64,000 bases of DNA from the NCBI RefSeq assembly GCF_012847295.1, contig NZ_JABBDY010000001.1:744001-808000 (forward strand), read 5' to 3'. Under the pieces are notes generated by a model. It did not search any database and had not been told where the DNA came from. It saw only the letters and a list, made by a program, of their open reading frames with translations. The stretch comes from Microbacterium sp. MF43. GTDB taxonomy: Bacteria; Actinomycetota; Actinomycetes; Actinomycetales; Microbacteriaceae. The translations under genes were made by a program, and so were the position numbers. Positions within the stretch are counted from its first letter, which is position 1, and every line of letters begins with the position of its first letter. Of this stretch, positions 8,412 through 16,690 are shown in pieces.

Positions 8412-9422
8412 ATGGCCAAGCTTCCGACCGTGGAAGACGTCGCGCTCGCCGCGGGCGTCTCCCGTCAGACGGTGTCGAACGTCATCAACACGCCGGGCAT
8501 CGTGAAGGAGGCCACGCGCGAGCGCGTCCAGCGCGCGATCGCCGACCTCGGATATCGGCCGCACATGGCGGCGCGACGACTCCGCACGCAGCGCAGCTCG
8601 ACGATCGGCATCCATCTCGACCCCTACGCGGGCGGGATCTCGGGCGTCGTCCTCGACCGGTTCGTGCACGCCCTGACCGAGCGCGCGAGCGAGCGAGGCA
8701 TGCGCATCCAGCTCTACGCAGCGCGCAGCCCCGCCGAGGAGATCGTGCGGATGGGCGAGCTCACCGAAGGCGGGGAGATCGACGCGGTCGTGATCACGGG
8801 GACCTTCCACGGTGATCCGCGCACCCGCTGGCTGGTCGAGCGCGGCATCCCCTTCGTGGCCTTCGGCCGCCCGTGGGGAGACGACGACGTCGCGGCTCCG
8901 GCCCACCTGTGGGTCGACGTCGACGGCGCCGCCGGCACCCGCGCGGCCACCGAGCACCTGCTGGCGACGGCCGGGCCTCGGATCGCGTTCCTGGGCTGGC
9001 CGGCCGGCTCCGGCACAGGCGACGATCGCGAGCGGGGCTGGCGCGAGGCGATGGCCGCTGCCGGAGCGAGCGGGCGGCGACTGGAGTGCGAGGAGAGCGT
9101 CGCCCTCGCCCGCGCGCTCACGGCAGACCTCCTGTCACGCCCGGAGAGACCTGACGGCATCGTGTGCGCGAGCGACTCCCTCGCCATCGGGGCACACCTG
9201 GCCGCGGCGGCGGCGGGGATCCCCGACCTGCCGGTGATCGGATTCGACAACACGCCGGCCGTCGAGGCGATGGGGATCAGCAGCGTGGAGCAGCTCCCGG
9301 AAGAGGTCGCCGTCGGCGTGCTCGAGCTGCTCATGGGCGCGTCCGGACGCGTCGTCGCACCGCGCGAGACCGCGGCGGGCGAGGCTCACGTCCTGGTCGA
9401 GCCGCGCCTCGTGGTGCGCTGA
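8412..9422 (+). CDS. LacI-family transcriptional repressor
   Basis: A 336-aa regulator. Residues 5-25 form the LacI helix-turn-helix (VEDVALAAGVSRQTVSNVI), followed by the hinge region with GYRPHMAARRL. The rest is a periplasmic-binding-protein-like sensor domain with the SVEQLPEEVAVGVLELL end typical of the family. A GTG directly before the ATG could also serve as start; AGGGGG lies four bases before the ATG. It is transcribed away from the sugar-import operon, and a LacI-type operator sits in the shared gap, so it most likely represses that operon until its sugar ligand binds. A -10-like TAGGAT at 8370-8375 could drive it. Confidence 0.92.
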   Translation: MAKLPTVEDVALAAGVSRQTVSNVINTPGIVKEATRERVQRAIADLGYRPHMAARRLRTQRSSTIGIHLDPYAGGISGVVLDRFVHALTERASERGMRIQLYAARSPAEEIVRMGELTEGGEIDAVVITGTFHGDPRTRWLVERGIPFVAFGRPWGDDDVAAPAHLWVDVDGAAGTRAATEHLLATAGPRIAFLGWPAGSGTGDDRERGWREAMAAAGASGRRLECEESVALARALTADLLSRPERPDGIVCASDSLAIGAHLAAAAAGIPDLPVIGFDNTPAVEAMGISSVEQLPEEVAVGVLELLMGASGRVVAPRETAAGEAHVLVEPRLVVR

Positions 9423-9437
9423 GCCGACGGCCCGTCG

Positions 9438-10223
9438 TCAGCCCCGCCGGGTGCGGCCGATGCGGCGCTCGATCTCGGCCGCCGACGCCGTGGCCGCGCC
9501 GGCCAGCTCGCCCGGACCGCGGTCGGACTCAGCCGGCCAGGTCAGCGCGATGGCGGCGGCGGGCCAGCCGGCGTGGTCGCGGACGGCGACGCCCACCGAC
9601 CGCAGGCCGAGCGTCACCTCGCCGTCCTCGGTCGCGTGGCCCCGTGCGCGGACCTCGCGCAGAACGTCGCGCAGCTCGCTCGGCCGGGACGGCCCCCGGC
9701 CCGTGCGGTCGGCGAACGCCGAGGCATCCGGATAGAGAGCCCGGACCTGCTCGCGGGGGAGAGCCGCGAGCATCGCCCGGCCCGTCGCCGTCAGGTGCGC
9801 GGGAAGGCGCACGCCCACCTCGGTGACGAGCGCGGGCCGGTGCGGAGCACGCTCCTCGACGATGTAGAGCACGTCGCGCCCGTGCATCACCGCGAGGTGG
9901 GCGCTCTCCCGCACGCGGTCGACCAGCTCGGCGAGCACCGGACGTCCGAGCCGGGCCAGCGGCTCCTGCCGGGCGTAGCCGCCGGCGAGCTCGAACGCGG
10001 CGATGCCGAGTCCCCAGCGGCGCTCCTCGGGCAGGTGGACGACGAACTGATGCTCCTGCAGGGTCGCCAGGAGGTGGTACACCGTCGACCGCGGCACGTC
10101 CAGGGCGGTGGCGATCGTGCGCGCGGGGACGGGCCCGCGCTGCCGCGTGAGGTAGGCGAGGATCCGCAGGGTCTGGTCGGCGGCGGGCACCTGGGGGCGT
10201 TCCCGTGCATCGTTGTCTGACAT
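9438..10223 (-). CDS. IclR-family regulator of histidine utilisation
   Basis: A 261-aa protein with an N-terminal winged helix ([20 protein letters not shown] then [13 protein letters not shown], residues ~18-55). A C-terminal IclR effector domain begins at ~80, with [16 protein letters not shown] and the [12 protein letters not shown] and [16 protein letters not shown] segments. It stands divergent to hutH-hutU-hutI with only 61 bases between start codons, and an inverted repeat covers its own start codon. Control of the hut genes plus autoregulation is therefore the natural reading. The effector may be histidine or urocanate, an inference from the neighbourhood. It ends 15 bases from the convergent lacI-type gene. 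Confidence 0.88.
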   Translation of the reverse strand: MSDNDARERPQVPAADQTLRILAYLTRQRGPVPARTIATALDVPRSTVYHLLATLQEHQFVVHLPEERRWGLGIAAFELAGGYARQEPLARLGRPVLAELVDRVRESAHLAVMHGRDVLYIVEERAPHRPALVTEVGVRLPAHLTATGRAMLAALPREQVRALYPDASAFADRTGRGPSRPSELRDVLREVRARGHATEDGEVTLGLRSVGVAVRDHAGWPAAAIALTWPAESDRGPGELAGAATASAAEIERRIGRTRRG

Positions 10224-10240
10224 CCCAGACAGAGGATGTC
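10214..10240. promoter_or_regulatory. Overlapping inverted repeats, candidate IclR operator
   Basis: TGTCTG-N6-CAGACA (10214-10231) overlaps GACATCC-N8-GGATGTC (10219-10240). Both are perfect inverted repeats. They cover the ATG of the IclR gene and lie about 35 bases upstream of the hutH -10 candidate TGGAAT (10273-10278), so a bound regulator could affect both genes. Confidence 0.55.
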
Positions 10241-10284
10241 ACGAGGCGGTGCCGCGCGCCACCGCGCGGGTGTGGAATCGACCC

Positions 10285-11850
10285 ATGACCACCGTCACCG
10301 ACTCCCGCTCCGGCGTCGTCACGGTCGGCGCGGCACCCCTGCGCCCCGAGGACGTCGTCGCCGTCGCCCGCCACGACGCGGTCGTGGAGATCGCGCCCGA
10401 GGCCCTCGCCCGTGTCGCCCAGACCCGCGCCCTCGTCGAGGGACTCGCCGACGATCCCGAGCCGCACTACGGCATCTCGACGGGCTTCGGCGCCCTCGCG
10501 ACGACCTTCATCGCGTCCGACCGCCGCAGGCAGCTGCAGGCGAGCCTCATCCGCAGTCACGCCGCGGGTACGGGGCCCGAGGTCGAGCGCGAGGTCGTCC
10601 GCGCCCTCCAGCTGCTCCGGCTGCAGACGCTCGCCACGGGCCACACGGGCGTCCGGCCCGTCGTGGTCGAGACCTACGCGGCGATGCTCAACGCGGGGAT
10701 CACGCCCATCGTGCGCGAGTACGGCTCGCTCGGCTGCTCAGGGGATCTCGCCCCGCTGTCGCACGTCGCGCTCGCAGCGATGGGCGAGGGCCGTGTGCGC
10801 GACGCGCGCGGGGACGAGGTCGCTGCCGCCGACGCGCTCGCCGAGGCATCCATCGCCCCGCTCGTCCTGCGCGAGAAGGAGGGTCTCGCCCTCATCAACG
10901 GCACGGACGGGATGCTCGGGATGCTCCTGCTCGCCCTGACCGACCTGGCGGTGCTCTTCGACACCGCCGATGTCGCAGCCGCCATGTCGGTGGAGTCGCA
11001 GCTCGGCACCGACGCCGTCTTCGCCGCCGACCTCCAGGCGCTGCGTCCCCAGGCCGGTCAGGCGACCTCCGCCGCAAACCTGCGGAGAGTGCTCGCCGGT
11101 TCGCCCATCGTCGCCTCGCACCGCGACCCGTCGGTGTGCACACGGGTGCAGGACGCCTACTCGCTCCGCTGCACGCCCCAGGTGCACGGTGCCGCGCGCG
11201 ACACCGCCGACCACGCGACCCTCGTCGCGACGCGCGAACTCGCCGCTGCCGTCGACAATCCCGTCATCACCGCCGACGGGCGCGTCGAATCCAACGGCAA
11301 CTTCCACGGGGCTCCCATCGCGTACGTGCTCGACTTCCTCGCGATCGCCGTCGCCGACGTCGCCTCGATCTCGGAACGGCGCACCGATCGCGCGCTCGAT
11401 CCGGCCCGCAGCCACGGACTGCCCCCCTTCCTCGCGCACGAGGTCGGGGTCGACTCGGGGCTGATGATCGCGCAGTATGCCGCCGCCGGCATCGTCTCGG
11501 AGCTCAAGCGCCTCGCCGTGCCCGCGTCGGTGGACTCCATTCCGTCGAGCGCGATGCAGGAGGACCACGCCTCGATGGGGTGGGCGGCCGCCCGAAAGCT
11601 GCGCCGCGCGATCGACGGCCTCGCCCGCGTCCTCGCGATCGAAGTGCTCACCTCGGCGCGAGCGCTCGACCTGCGCGCGCCGCTGGAGCCGTCCGACGCG
11701 ACCGGCGCCGTGCGCGAGCTCGTGCGCAGCGCCGGCGTCGAGGGCCCCGGCCACGATCGATTCCTCTCGCCCGACATGGAGGCCGTGACCGAGCTGGTCG
11801 CCTCCGGCGCCGTCGCGCACGCCGCGTTCGAGAACACCACGAAGGAGTGA
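10285..11850 (+). CDS. hutH: Histidine ammonia-lyase
   Basis: A 521-aa enzyme removing ammonia from L-histidine to give urocanate, the first step of histidine degradation. The family signature [15 protein letters not shown] is present. The triad that cyclises to the MIO electrophile is Cys151-Ser152-Gly153 rather than the more common Ala-Ser-Gly; the essential Ser and Gly are retained. Other conserved parts are the N-terminal [11 protein letters not shown], the [15 protein letters not shown] helix and [17 protein letters not shown]. The ATG at 10285 has no Shine-Dalgarno and is preceded six bases upstream by TGGAAT, suggesting a leaderless mRNA. The stop is two bases before the hutU start, inside the hutU ribosome binding site GAAGGAG. 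Confidence 0.95.
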   Translation: MTTVTDSRSGVVTVGAAPLRPEDVVAVARHDAVVEIAPEALARVAQTRALVEGLADDPEPHYGISTGFGALATTFIASDRRRQLQASLIRSHAAGTGPEVEREVVRALQLLRLQTLATGHTGVRPVVVETYAAMLNAGITPIVREYGSLGCSGDLAPLSHVALAAMGEGRVRDARGDEVAAADALAEASIAPLVLREKEGLALINGTDGMLGMLLLALTDLAVLFDTADVAAAMSVESQLGTDAVFAADLQALRPQAGQATSAANLRRVLAGSPIVASHRDPSVCTRVQDAYSLRCTPQVHGAARDTADHATLVATRELAAAVDNPVITADGRVESNGNFHGAPIAYVLDFLAIAVADVASISERRTDRALDPARSHGLPPFLAHEVGVDSGLMIAQYAAAGIVSELKRLAVPASVDSIPSSAMQEDHASMGWAAARKLRRAIDGLARVLAIEVLTSARALDLRAPLEPSDATGAVRELVRSAGVEGPGHDRFLSPDMEAVTELVASGAVAHAAFENTTKE

Positions 11851-11852
11851 CA

Positions 11853-13532
11853 ATGACCACCACAGGGACGACCGCACGAAGCATCCGTGCCCCTCGCGGC
11901 GCGGAGAAGACGGCGAAGAGCTGGGGCGCCGAAGCCGCCAAGCGCATGCTCATGAACAACCTCGACCCCGAGGTCGCCGAGCACCCCGAATCCCTCGTCG
12001 TGTACGGCGGGACCGGCAAGGCCGCGCGCAGCTGGGAGGCGTTCGACGCCATCGTGCGCACCCTCGACGAGCTCGAGCCCGACGAGACCCTGCTCGTCCA
12101 GTCCGGAAAGCCCGTGGGCGTCTTCCGCACGCACGAATGGGCGCCGCGCGTGCTCATCGCCAACTCCAACCTCGTCGGCGACTGGGCGACGTGGCCCGAG
12201 TTCCGCAGGCTCGAAGAGCTCGGTCTCACGATGTACGGCCAGATGACCGCCGGATCGTGGATCTACATCGGCACGCAGGGCATCCTCCAGGGCACGTACG
12301 AGACGTTCGCGGCCGTCGCCCGGTCGCTCGGTCGCGACGACCTCACCGGCACGCTCACCCTGACCGGCGGCTGCGGCGGCATGGGCGGCGCGCAGCCCCT
12401 CGCGGTCACGCTCAACGGCGGCACGGTGCTCATCGTCGACGTCGACGAGTCGCGCCTGGCCCGGCGGGTCGAGCACGGCTACCTCGACGAGTACACGACC
12501 GACCTCGAGGCAGCCGTCGCGCGCGTCGTCGCGGCGAAGGCGGCGGGCGAGGCGCTCAGCGTCGGCGTCGTCGGCAATGCCGCAGAGGTGTTCGGCGACC
12601 TGCTGCTGCGTCACCGCGCGGGTGACATCGAGGTCGACATCGTCACCGACCAGACGAGCGCACACGACCCGCTGGCCTACCTGCCCGTGGGCATCCCGTT
12701 CGAGGACTGGCGCGCCGAGGCCGAACGCGACCCCGAAGGGTTCACCGCGCGGGCGCGGGGCAGCATGGCCAAGCACGTCGCGGCGATGGTGGGATTCCAG
12801 GATGCCGGGGCCGAGGTGTTCGACTACGGCAACTCCATCCGCGCCGAGGCTCAGCTCGGCGGGTTCGACCGCGCTTTCGCGTTCCCCGGGTTCGTGCCCG
12901 CGTACATCCGCCCGCAGTTCGCCGAGGGCCGCGGACCCTTCCGGTGGGTCGCACTCTCGGGTGATCCCGAAGACATCCGCAAGACCGACGAGGCCGTGAA
13001 GGCGCTGTTCCCCGACAACGCAGGCCTCGTGCGCTGGCTCGACAAGGCCGGCGACGCCGTGCACTTCGAGGGGCTGCCGGCCCGCATCTGCTGGCTGGGC
13101 TACAAGGAGCGTCATCTCGCGGGACGCAAGTTCAACGAGATGGTCGCCTCGGGTGAGCTCTCCGGCCCGATCGTCATCGGCCGCGACCACCTCGACTCCG
13201 GCTCGGTCGCGAGTCCGTATCGCGAGACCGAGGCGATGGCCGACGGCTCCGACGCGATCGCCGACTGGCCGTTGCTGAACGCGCTCCTCAACACCGCCTC
13301 GGGTGCGGCCTGGGTGTCGATCCACCACGGCGGCGGCGTCGGCATCGGACGGTCGATCCACGCCGGCCAGGTGACGGTCGCCGACGGCACCGCGCTCGCG
13401 GCCGAGAAGCTCGAGCGCGTGCTCACCAACGACCCCGGGACCGGCGTCATGCGGCATGTCGACGCGGGCTACGACCGCGCGAAGGAGGTCGCGCGCGAGC
13501 GGGGCCTCAACGTCCCGATGCTCGACGCGTGA
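11853..13532 (+). CDS. hutU: Urocanate hydratase
   Basis: A 559-aa enzyme converting urocanate to imidazolonepropionate with tightly bound NAD+. The full-length family pattern is visible. The NAD-binding glycine loop [14 protein letters not shown] lies near residues 170-185, preceded by the [13 protein letters not shown] segment. The [15 protein letters not shown] stretch with the catalytic-site residues lies near 270. The C-terminal region includes [18 protein letters not shown] and [11 protein letters not shown]. It begins two bases after hutH, with the hutH stop inside its GAAGGAG ribosome binding site, so the two are certainly cotranscribed. Length agrees with other bacterial HutU proteins (about 550-560 aa). 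Confidence 0.96.
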   Translation: MTTTGTTARSIRAPRGAEKTAKSWGAEAAKRMLMNNLDPEVAEHPESLVVYGGTGKAARSWEAFDAIVRTLDELEPDETLLVQSGKPVGVFRTHEWAPRVLIANSNLVGDWATWPEFRRLEELGLTMYGQMTAGSWIYIGTQGILQGTYETFAAVARSLGRDDLTGTLTLTGGCGGMGGAQPLAVTLNGGTVLIVDVDESRLARRVEHGYLDEYTTDLEAAVARVVAAKAAGEALSVGVVGNAAEVFGDLLLRHRAGDIEVDIVTDQTSAHDPLAYLPVGIPFEDWRAEAERDPEGFTARARGSMAKHVAAMVGFQDAGAEVFDYGNSIRAEAQLGGFDRAFAFPGFVPAYIRPQFAEGRGPFRWVALSGDPEDIRKTDEAVKALFPDNAGLVRWLDKAGDAVHFEGLPARICWLGYKERHLAGRKFNEMVASGELSGPIVIGRDHLDSGSVASPYRETEAMADGSDAIADWPLLNALLNTASGAAWVSIHHGGGVGIGRSIHAGQVTVADGTALAAEKLERVLTNDPGTGVMRHVDAGYDRAKEVARERGLNVPMLDA

Positions 13533-13550
13533 TCATGCCGAGAGCGGTCG

Positions 13551-13622
13551 TGTCCCGAACTTCGCCGCCGGGGACGCCTCCAGGCGAGACACTTCGGGAC
13601 ATGCAGCGGAAAGTTCGGGACA
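13551..13622. repeat. Three copies of a TTCGGGACA element before hutI
   Basis: TGTCCCGAAC at 13551-13560 is the exact inverted copy of GTTCGGGACA at 13613-13622. A further TTCGGGACATG lies at 13593-13603. All three sit in the 118-bp gap between hutU and hutI. The outer pair can form a stem enclosing about 52 bases. Whether it is an internal operator or an RNA structure that sets hutI expression is open. Confidence 0.5.
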
Positions 13623-13650
13623 TGGGCAGGGGAGACGGGGAGGGGATGCC

Positions 13651-14826
13651 GTGACGGCGACGCTCATCACCAACATCGGCGAGCTGACGACGAACGCCGG
13701 TGCAGGCGACGATCCCTGCGGGACGCTGCAGCGAGCCGCCGTCCTCGTCGAGGGAACCCGCATCTCGTGGGTGGGACCGGCGACGGATGCCCCGGCCTCG
13801 GTGCCCGACACCGTCGACGCGGCCGGACGAGCCGTGATCCCCGGGTTCGTCGACAGTCACACGCACCTGGTCTTCGGCGGCGACCGTGCCGACGAGTTCG
13901 AAGCGCGCATGACCGGCACCCCCTATGCCGCCGGAGGCATACGCCGCACGGTCGCGGCCACGCGGGCGGCCAGCGACGAGGAGCTGCGGGCCCGATTGGC
14001 CGGCTTCACGCGTGAGCTGCTCGTCCAGGGCACGACGACGTTCGAGGTCAAGACGGGATATGGGCTCACCGTCGCCGACGAAGCCCGGCTCGCGCGCCTC
14101 GCCGCCGAGGTCACGTCCGAGGTCACCTTCCTGGGTGCGCACATCGTGCCCGCCGAGTACGCCGATCGCCGAGACGAATACGTCGACCTCGTGATCGGGC
14201 CGATGCTCCGGGCGGTGCGGCCGCATGCCCGGTGGGTCGACGTCTTCTGCGAGCGGGGCGCGTTCACGGCCGAGGAGTCACGGCGCATCCTGACGGCGGG
14301 CGCGGCGCACGGCCTGCTGCCGCGGGTGCACGGCAACCAGCTCGGCCCCGGGGAGGGCGTGCGTCTCGCCGTCGCGATGGGCGCGGCATCCGTCGACCAC
14401 TGCACCTATCTCGACGACGCCGATGTCGCCGCGCTCGCCGGCTCCGACACCGTCGCGACGCTCCTGCCGGGCGTCGAGTTCTCGACCAGGCAGCCGTACC
14501 CCGACGCACGGCGGCTGATCGACGCCGGGGTCACCGTCGCCCTCGCCAGCGACTGCAATCCCGGGTCGAGCTTCACCAGCTCCATGCCCCTCATGATCGC
14601 GCTCGCGGTGCGCGAGATGGGCATGACACCGGCCGAGGCGGTGTGGGCGGCGACCGCCGGCGGTGCGCGGGCGCTGCGGCGTGACGACGTCGGCCTGGTC
14701 GCGCCGGGAGCGCGCGCCGATCTCGTGCTCCTGGACGCCCCGACGCGCGTGCACCTCGCCTACCGGCCGGGCGTTCCGCTCGTCGCCGGCGTGTGGAAGG
14801 ACGGCGCGCGGCTGAGCCCCGCCTGA
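13651..14826 (+). CDS. hutI: Imidazolonepropionase
   Basis: A 391-aa amidohydrolase that opens imidazolone-propionate to N-formimidoyl-glutamate. The amidohydrolase metal site appears as [12 protein letters not shown] (about residues 69-80). It is followed by the substrate loop EVKTGYGL, the metal-binding histidines in [10 protein letters not shown] and [16 protein letters not shown], and the late [15 protein letters not shown], characteristic of HutI. The start is a GTG at 13651 preceded by GGGGAGGGGATGCC. The open frame reaches further upstream, but those residues are not family-like. It is separated from hutU by 118 bases containing repeats, and it ends at a bidirectional hairpin. Confidence 0.95.
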   Translation: MTATLITNIGELTTNAGAGDDPCGTLQRAAVLVEGTRISWVGPATDAPASVPDTVDAAGRAVIPGFVDSHTHLVFGGDRADEFEARMTGTPYAAGGIRRTVAATRAASDEELRARLAGFTRELLVQGTTTFEVKTGYGLTVADEARLARLAAEVTSEVTFLGAHIVPAEYADRRDEYVDLVIGPMLRAVRPHARWVDVFCERGAFTAEESRRILTAGAAHGLLPRVHGNQLGPGEGVRLAVAMGAASVDHCTYLDDADVAALAGSDTVATLLPGVEFSTRQPYPDARRLIDAGVTVALASDCNPGSSFTSSMPLMIALAVREMGMTPAEAVWAATAGGARALRRDDVGLVAPGARADLVLLDAPTRVHLAYRPGVPLVAGVWKDGARLSPA

Positions 14827-14843
14827 CGCTTCCGGCGCGCCGG

Positions 14844-14870
14844 CCCGGGAGCGGGGTACCCCACTCCGGG
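14844..14870. terminator. Bidirectional hairpin between hutI and the SixA-like gene
   Basis: CCCGGGAGCGGGG-TA-CCCCACTCCGGG is an imperfect palindrome with an almost uninterrupted 11-12-bp stem. It occupies the space between the stop codons of two convergent genes. There is no clear U-tract on either side. Confidence 0.55.
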
Positions 14871-15341
14871 TCAGCGGGGCGTGTCGAAGGTCCAGTCGTC
14901 GGGATCGAGCGACGTCGCGACATCCCAGTCGTCGGCGTCCCACGTGAACGTGGCCACGGCGCAGGTCGTCATGTGCGCGATCCCGCCGCCGGACAGACGC
15001 CCGGCCAGCACGCTCATGCCGGGGTCGTGTGCGACCACTACGACCGATTCCTCCAGGGTGTCGGCCGCCGCCGCGAGCAGCGCGCCGGCGGGAGCGCCGT
15101 AGAGCTCCTCGCGGAGCTTGACGCGCACTCCCGTCGCGGAGCCGAACGCCTCGGCCGTCGTCCGCGCGCGCACCGCGGTGCTCGACAGGATCACGTCAGG
15201 GCGAAATCCCGTCTCGGCCAGCCGCGCCGCCATGACCGGGGCATCCCGCCGCCCCCGCTCGTTGAGCGGGCGGTCGTGGTCGTCGAGCATGGGGTCGCCC
15301 CAGTCCGACTTGGCGTGCCGCACGAGCACCAGGCGGATCAT
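14871..15341 (-). CDS. SixA-like histidine phosphatase
   Basis: A 156-aa protein of the histidine-phosphatase superfamily, compact SixA type. The N-terminal catalytic motif LVLVRHAKSDW gives the phospho-accepting His9, and the RPLNERGRRDAPVMA segment follows. The second-half VVVVAHDPGMSVLAGRLSGG carries the other active-site His. SixA proteins dephosphorylate phosphohistidine on partner proteins, for example HPt or PTS components; the target here is unknown. The start overlaps the stop of the upstream hutG-like gene by four bases (ATGA), so translation is coupled. A reading frame extends upstream of 15341 but lacks homology. Confidence 0.85.
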   Translation of the reverse strand: MIRLVLVRHAKSDWGDPMLDDHDRPLNERGRRDAPVMAARLAETGFRPDVILSSTAVRARTTAEAFGSATGVRVKLREELYGAPAGALLAAAADTLEESVVVVAHDPGMSVLAGRLSGGGIAHMTTCAVATFTWDADDWDVATSLDPDDWTFDTPR

Positions 15342-16231
15342 GCCTGAGCCGCCCTGCCGGCGAGCAGCTCGAGCACGCACAGGGCGGCCAGCCGCACCGT
15401 CCGCCCGTCCGGCGCGTCGGCGGTCGCATCGACCTCGACGATGTCGGCGCTGCGCACACGGGGATCCGACGCCGTCGCCCGCACGAGGGCCCGCAGCTCC
15501 CACGCGGCCAGGCCCCCCGGCACGGACGCGGGGCATCCCGGCGCCACCGAGCGGTCGCAGACGTCGACGTCGATGTCGAGATGCACGGGACCGCCGCCCG
15601 CGCCCGCGATCTCGAGCGCCTGCGCGACGACGTCGGCCGCGCCGCGGCGCCGCACCTCGTCGAGGCTGACGACGGTGATGCCGAGGTCGGCCGCCCGCTG
15701 CGCATAGGCGACGGAATTGGCGAAGTCCGCGATGCCGAGCTGGACGATCCGGCGCGGGTCCAGTCCGTCCTCGACGAGCCGTCGCACCGGCGAGCCGTTG
15801 GACACCCCGTCGCGCAGGTCGAAGTGCGCATCGACCGTGATCAGTCCCGTCGCGCCCGCCCCCTGTGCGACGGCGTAGGTCGCCGAGTTGTCGCCGCCCA
15901 GTGCGATGACCAGCCCGGTGTCGGCGGCCAGCTCGCCGACGGCGGCGCGGACGGATGCCTCGCCCTCGGGTCCGTCCGGCGACGCGACGTCACCCGCATC
16001 GGCGATCCGCAGGCTCTCGGCCAGGTCGACGGGCGGCGCACCGAGCAGCGTCGGGCTGAACCGGCGGAGCGCTTCCCGCACCGCGGCCGGAGTGGCGTGG
16101 GCTCCGGTCGGCGACAGCGACGTGCGCCAGGCGGGAACCCCGAGGAGCACGGCGTCCCACCCGCCGTCGCGGTCGTCGGGAGCGGGCCAGCCTCCGGCAC
16201 GTGGCCACAGCGGATCGTGAGAGAGGGTCAC
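15338..16231 (-). CDS. hutG: Arginase-family hydrolase, probable formimidoylglutamase
   Basis: A 297-aa ureohydrolase-fold protein. Two manganese signatures are intact: DAHFDLRDG and DIDVDVCDRSVAPG. The first motif reads GGDNSATY near residue 113, with Asn in place of the usual metal-binding His of GGDHS. In the hut setting the expected reaction is N-formimidoyl-L-glutamate + water to glutamate + formamide, completing the pathway started by hutH-hutU-hutI across the hairpin. It starts with GTG at 16231. The position beside hutI, on the opposite strand, supports the assignment. Agmatinase or another arginase-like activity cannot be excluded from sequence alone. Confidence 0.78.
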   Translation of the reverse strand: MTLSHDPLWPRAGGWPAPDDRDGGWDAVLLGVPAWRTSLSPTGAHATPAAVREALRRFSPTLLGAPPVDLAESLRIADAGDVASPDGPEGEASVRAAVGELAADTGLVIALGGDNSATYAVAQGAGATGLITVDAHFDLRDGVSNGSPVRRLVEDGLDPRRIVQLGIADFANSVAYAQRAADLGITVVSLDEVRRRGAADVVAQALEIAGAGGGPVHLDIDVDVCDRSVAPGCPASVPGGLAAWELRALVRATASDPRVRSADIVEVDATADAPDGRTVRLAALCVLELLAGRAAQA

Positions 16232-16282
16232 GGGACCGACGCTACTCCGCGAACGGTCCCGCGCCGAGGCACCGCCCCGAAC

Positions 16283-16624
16283 TCATGCCGACACGTACGC
16301 CCAGGCACCGCGGCCGCTCGCGAGCACCACCGGCACCCTCCGGTACAGGGCGACTTCGTACTCGTCGGAGGCGTCGAGCTCCTCCTCGGTCACCCACAGC
16401 ACTCTGCCGACGACCTTGTCGAGGGCGTTGCCGGTCTCGCGCACCACCGGGTGCACCGAGAGGCCCGAGAGGTCGACGACCCGGGTGTCCTCGATCTCGG
16501 CGTAGTCGACGGTGTAGCCGGGCAGGACGTCGTCTTCGGAGACGAGCAGTCGCCCGAACGTGTCGAGCTGCACCTCGGGATGCTGGAGGGTCCCGTAGCT
16601 GAAGAGGAGCTGGTCGGCGGCCAC
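16283..16624 (-). CDS. AIG2-like gamma-glutamylcyclotransferase-fold protein
   Basis: A 113-aa protein with the defining N-terminal loop LLFSYGTLQHPEVQ (residues 6-19) of the gamma-glutamylcyclotransferase/AIG2 family, which binds the gamma-glutamyl group. A later acidic segment contains EEELDASDEYE, in which a Glu at the family's catalytic position is plausible. Start is GTG at 16624; no strong ribosome binding site is visible. It lies in the same direction as hutG, with 51 bases between. Substrate unknown; members cleave gamma-glutamyl dipeptides or amines, or remain uncharacterised. Confidence 0.8.
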   Translation of the reverse strand: MAADQLLFSYGTLQHPEVQLDTFGRLLVSEDDVLPGYTVDYAEIEDTRVVDLSGLSVHPVVRETGNALDKVVGRVLWVTEEELDASDEYEVALYRRVPVVLASGRGAWAYVSA

Positions 16625-16690
16625 GGGATCAGGCTAGCGCGCGCGATCGCCGGGCGCCTCTGTGCGACACCGGATCGCCGCAGGCCCGGA

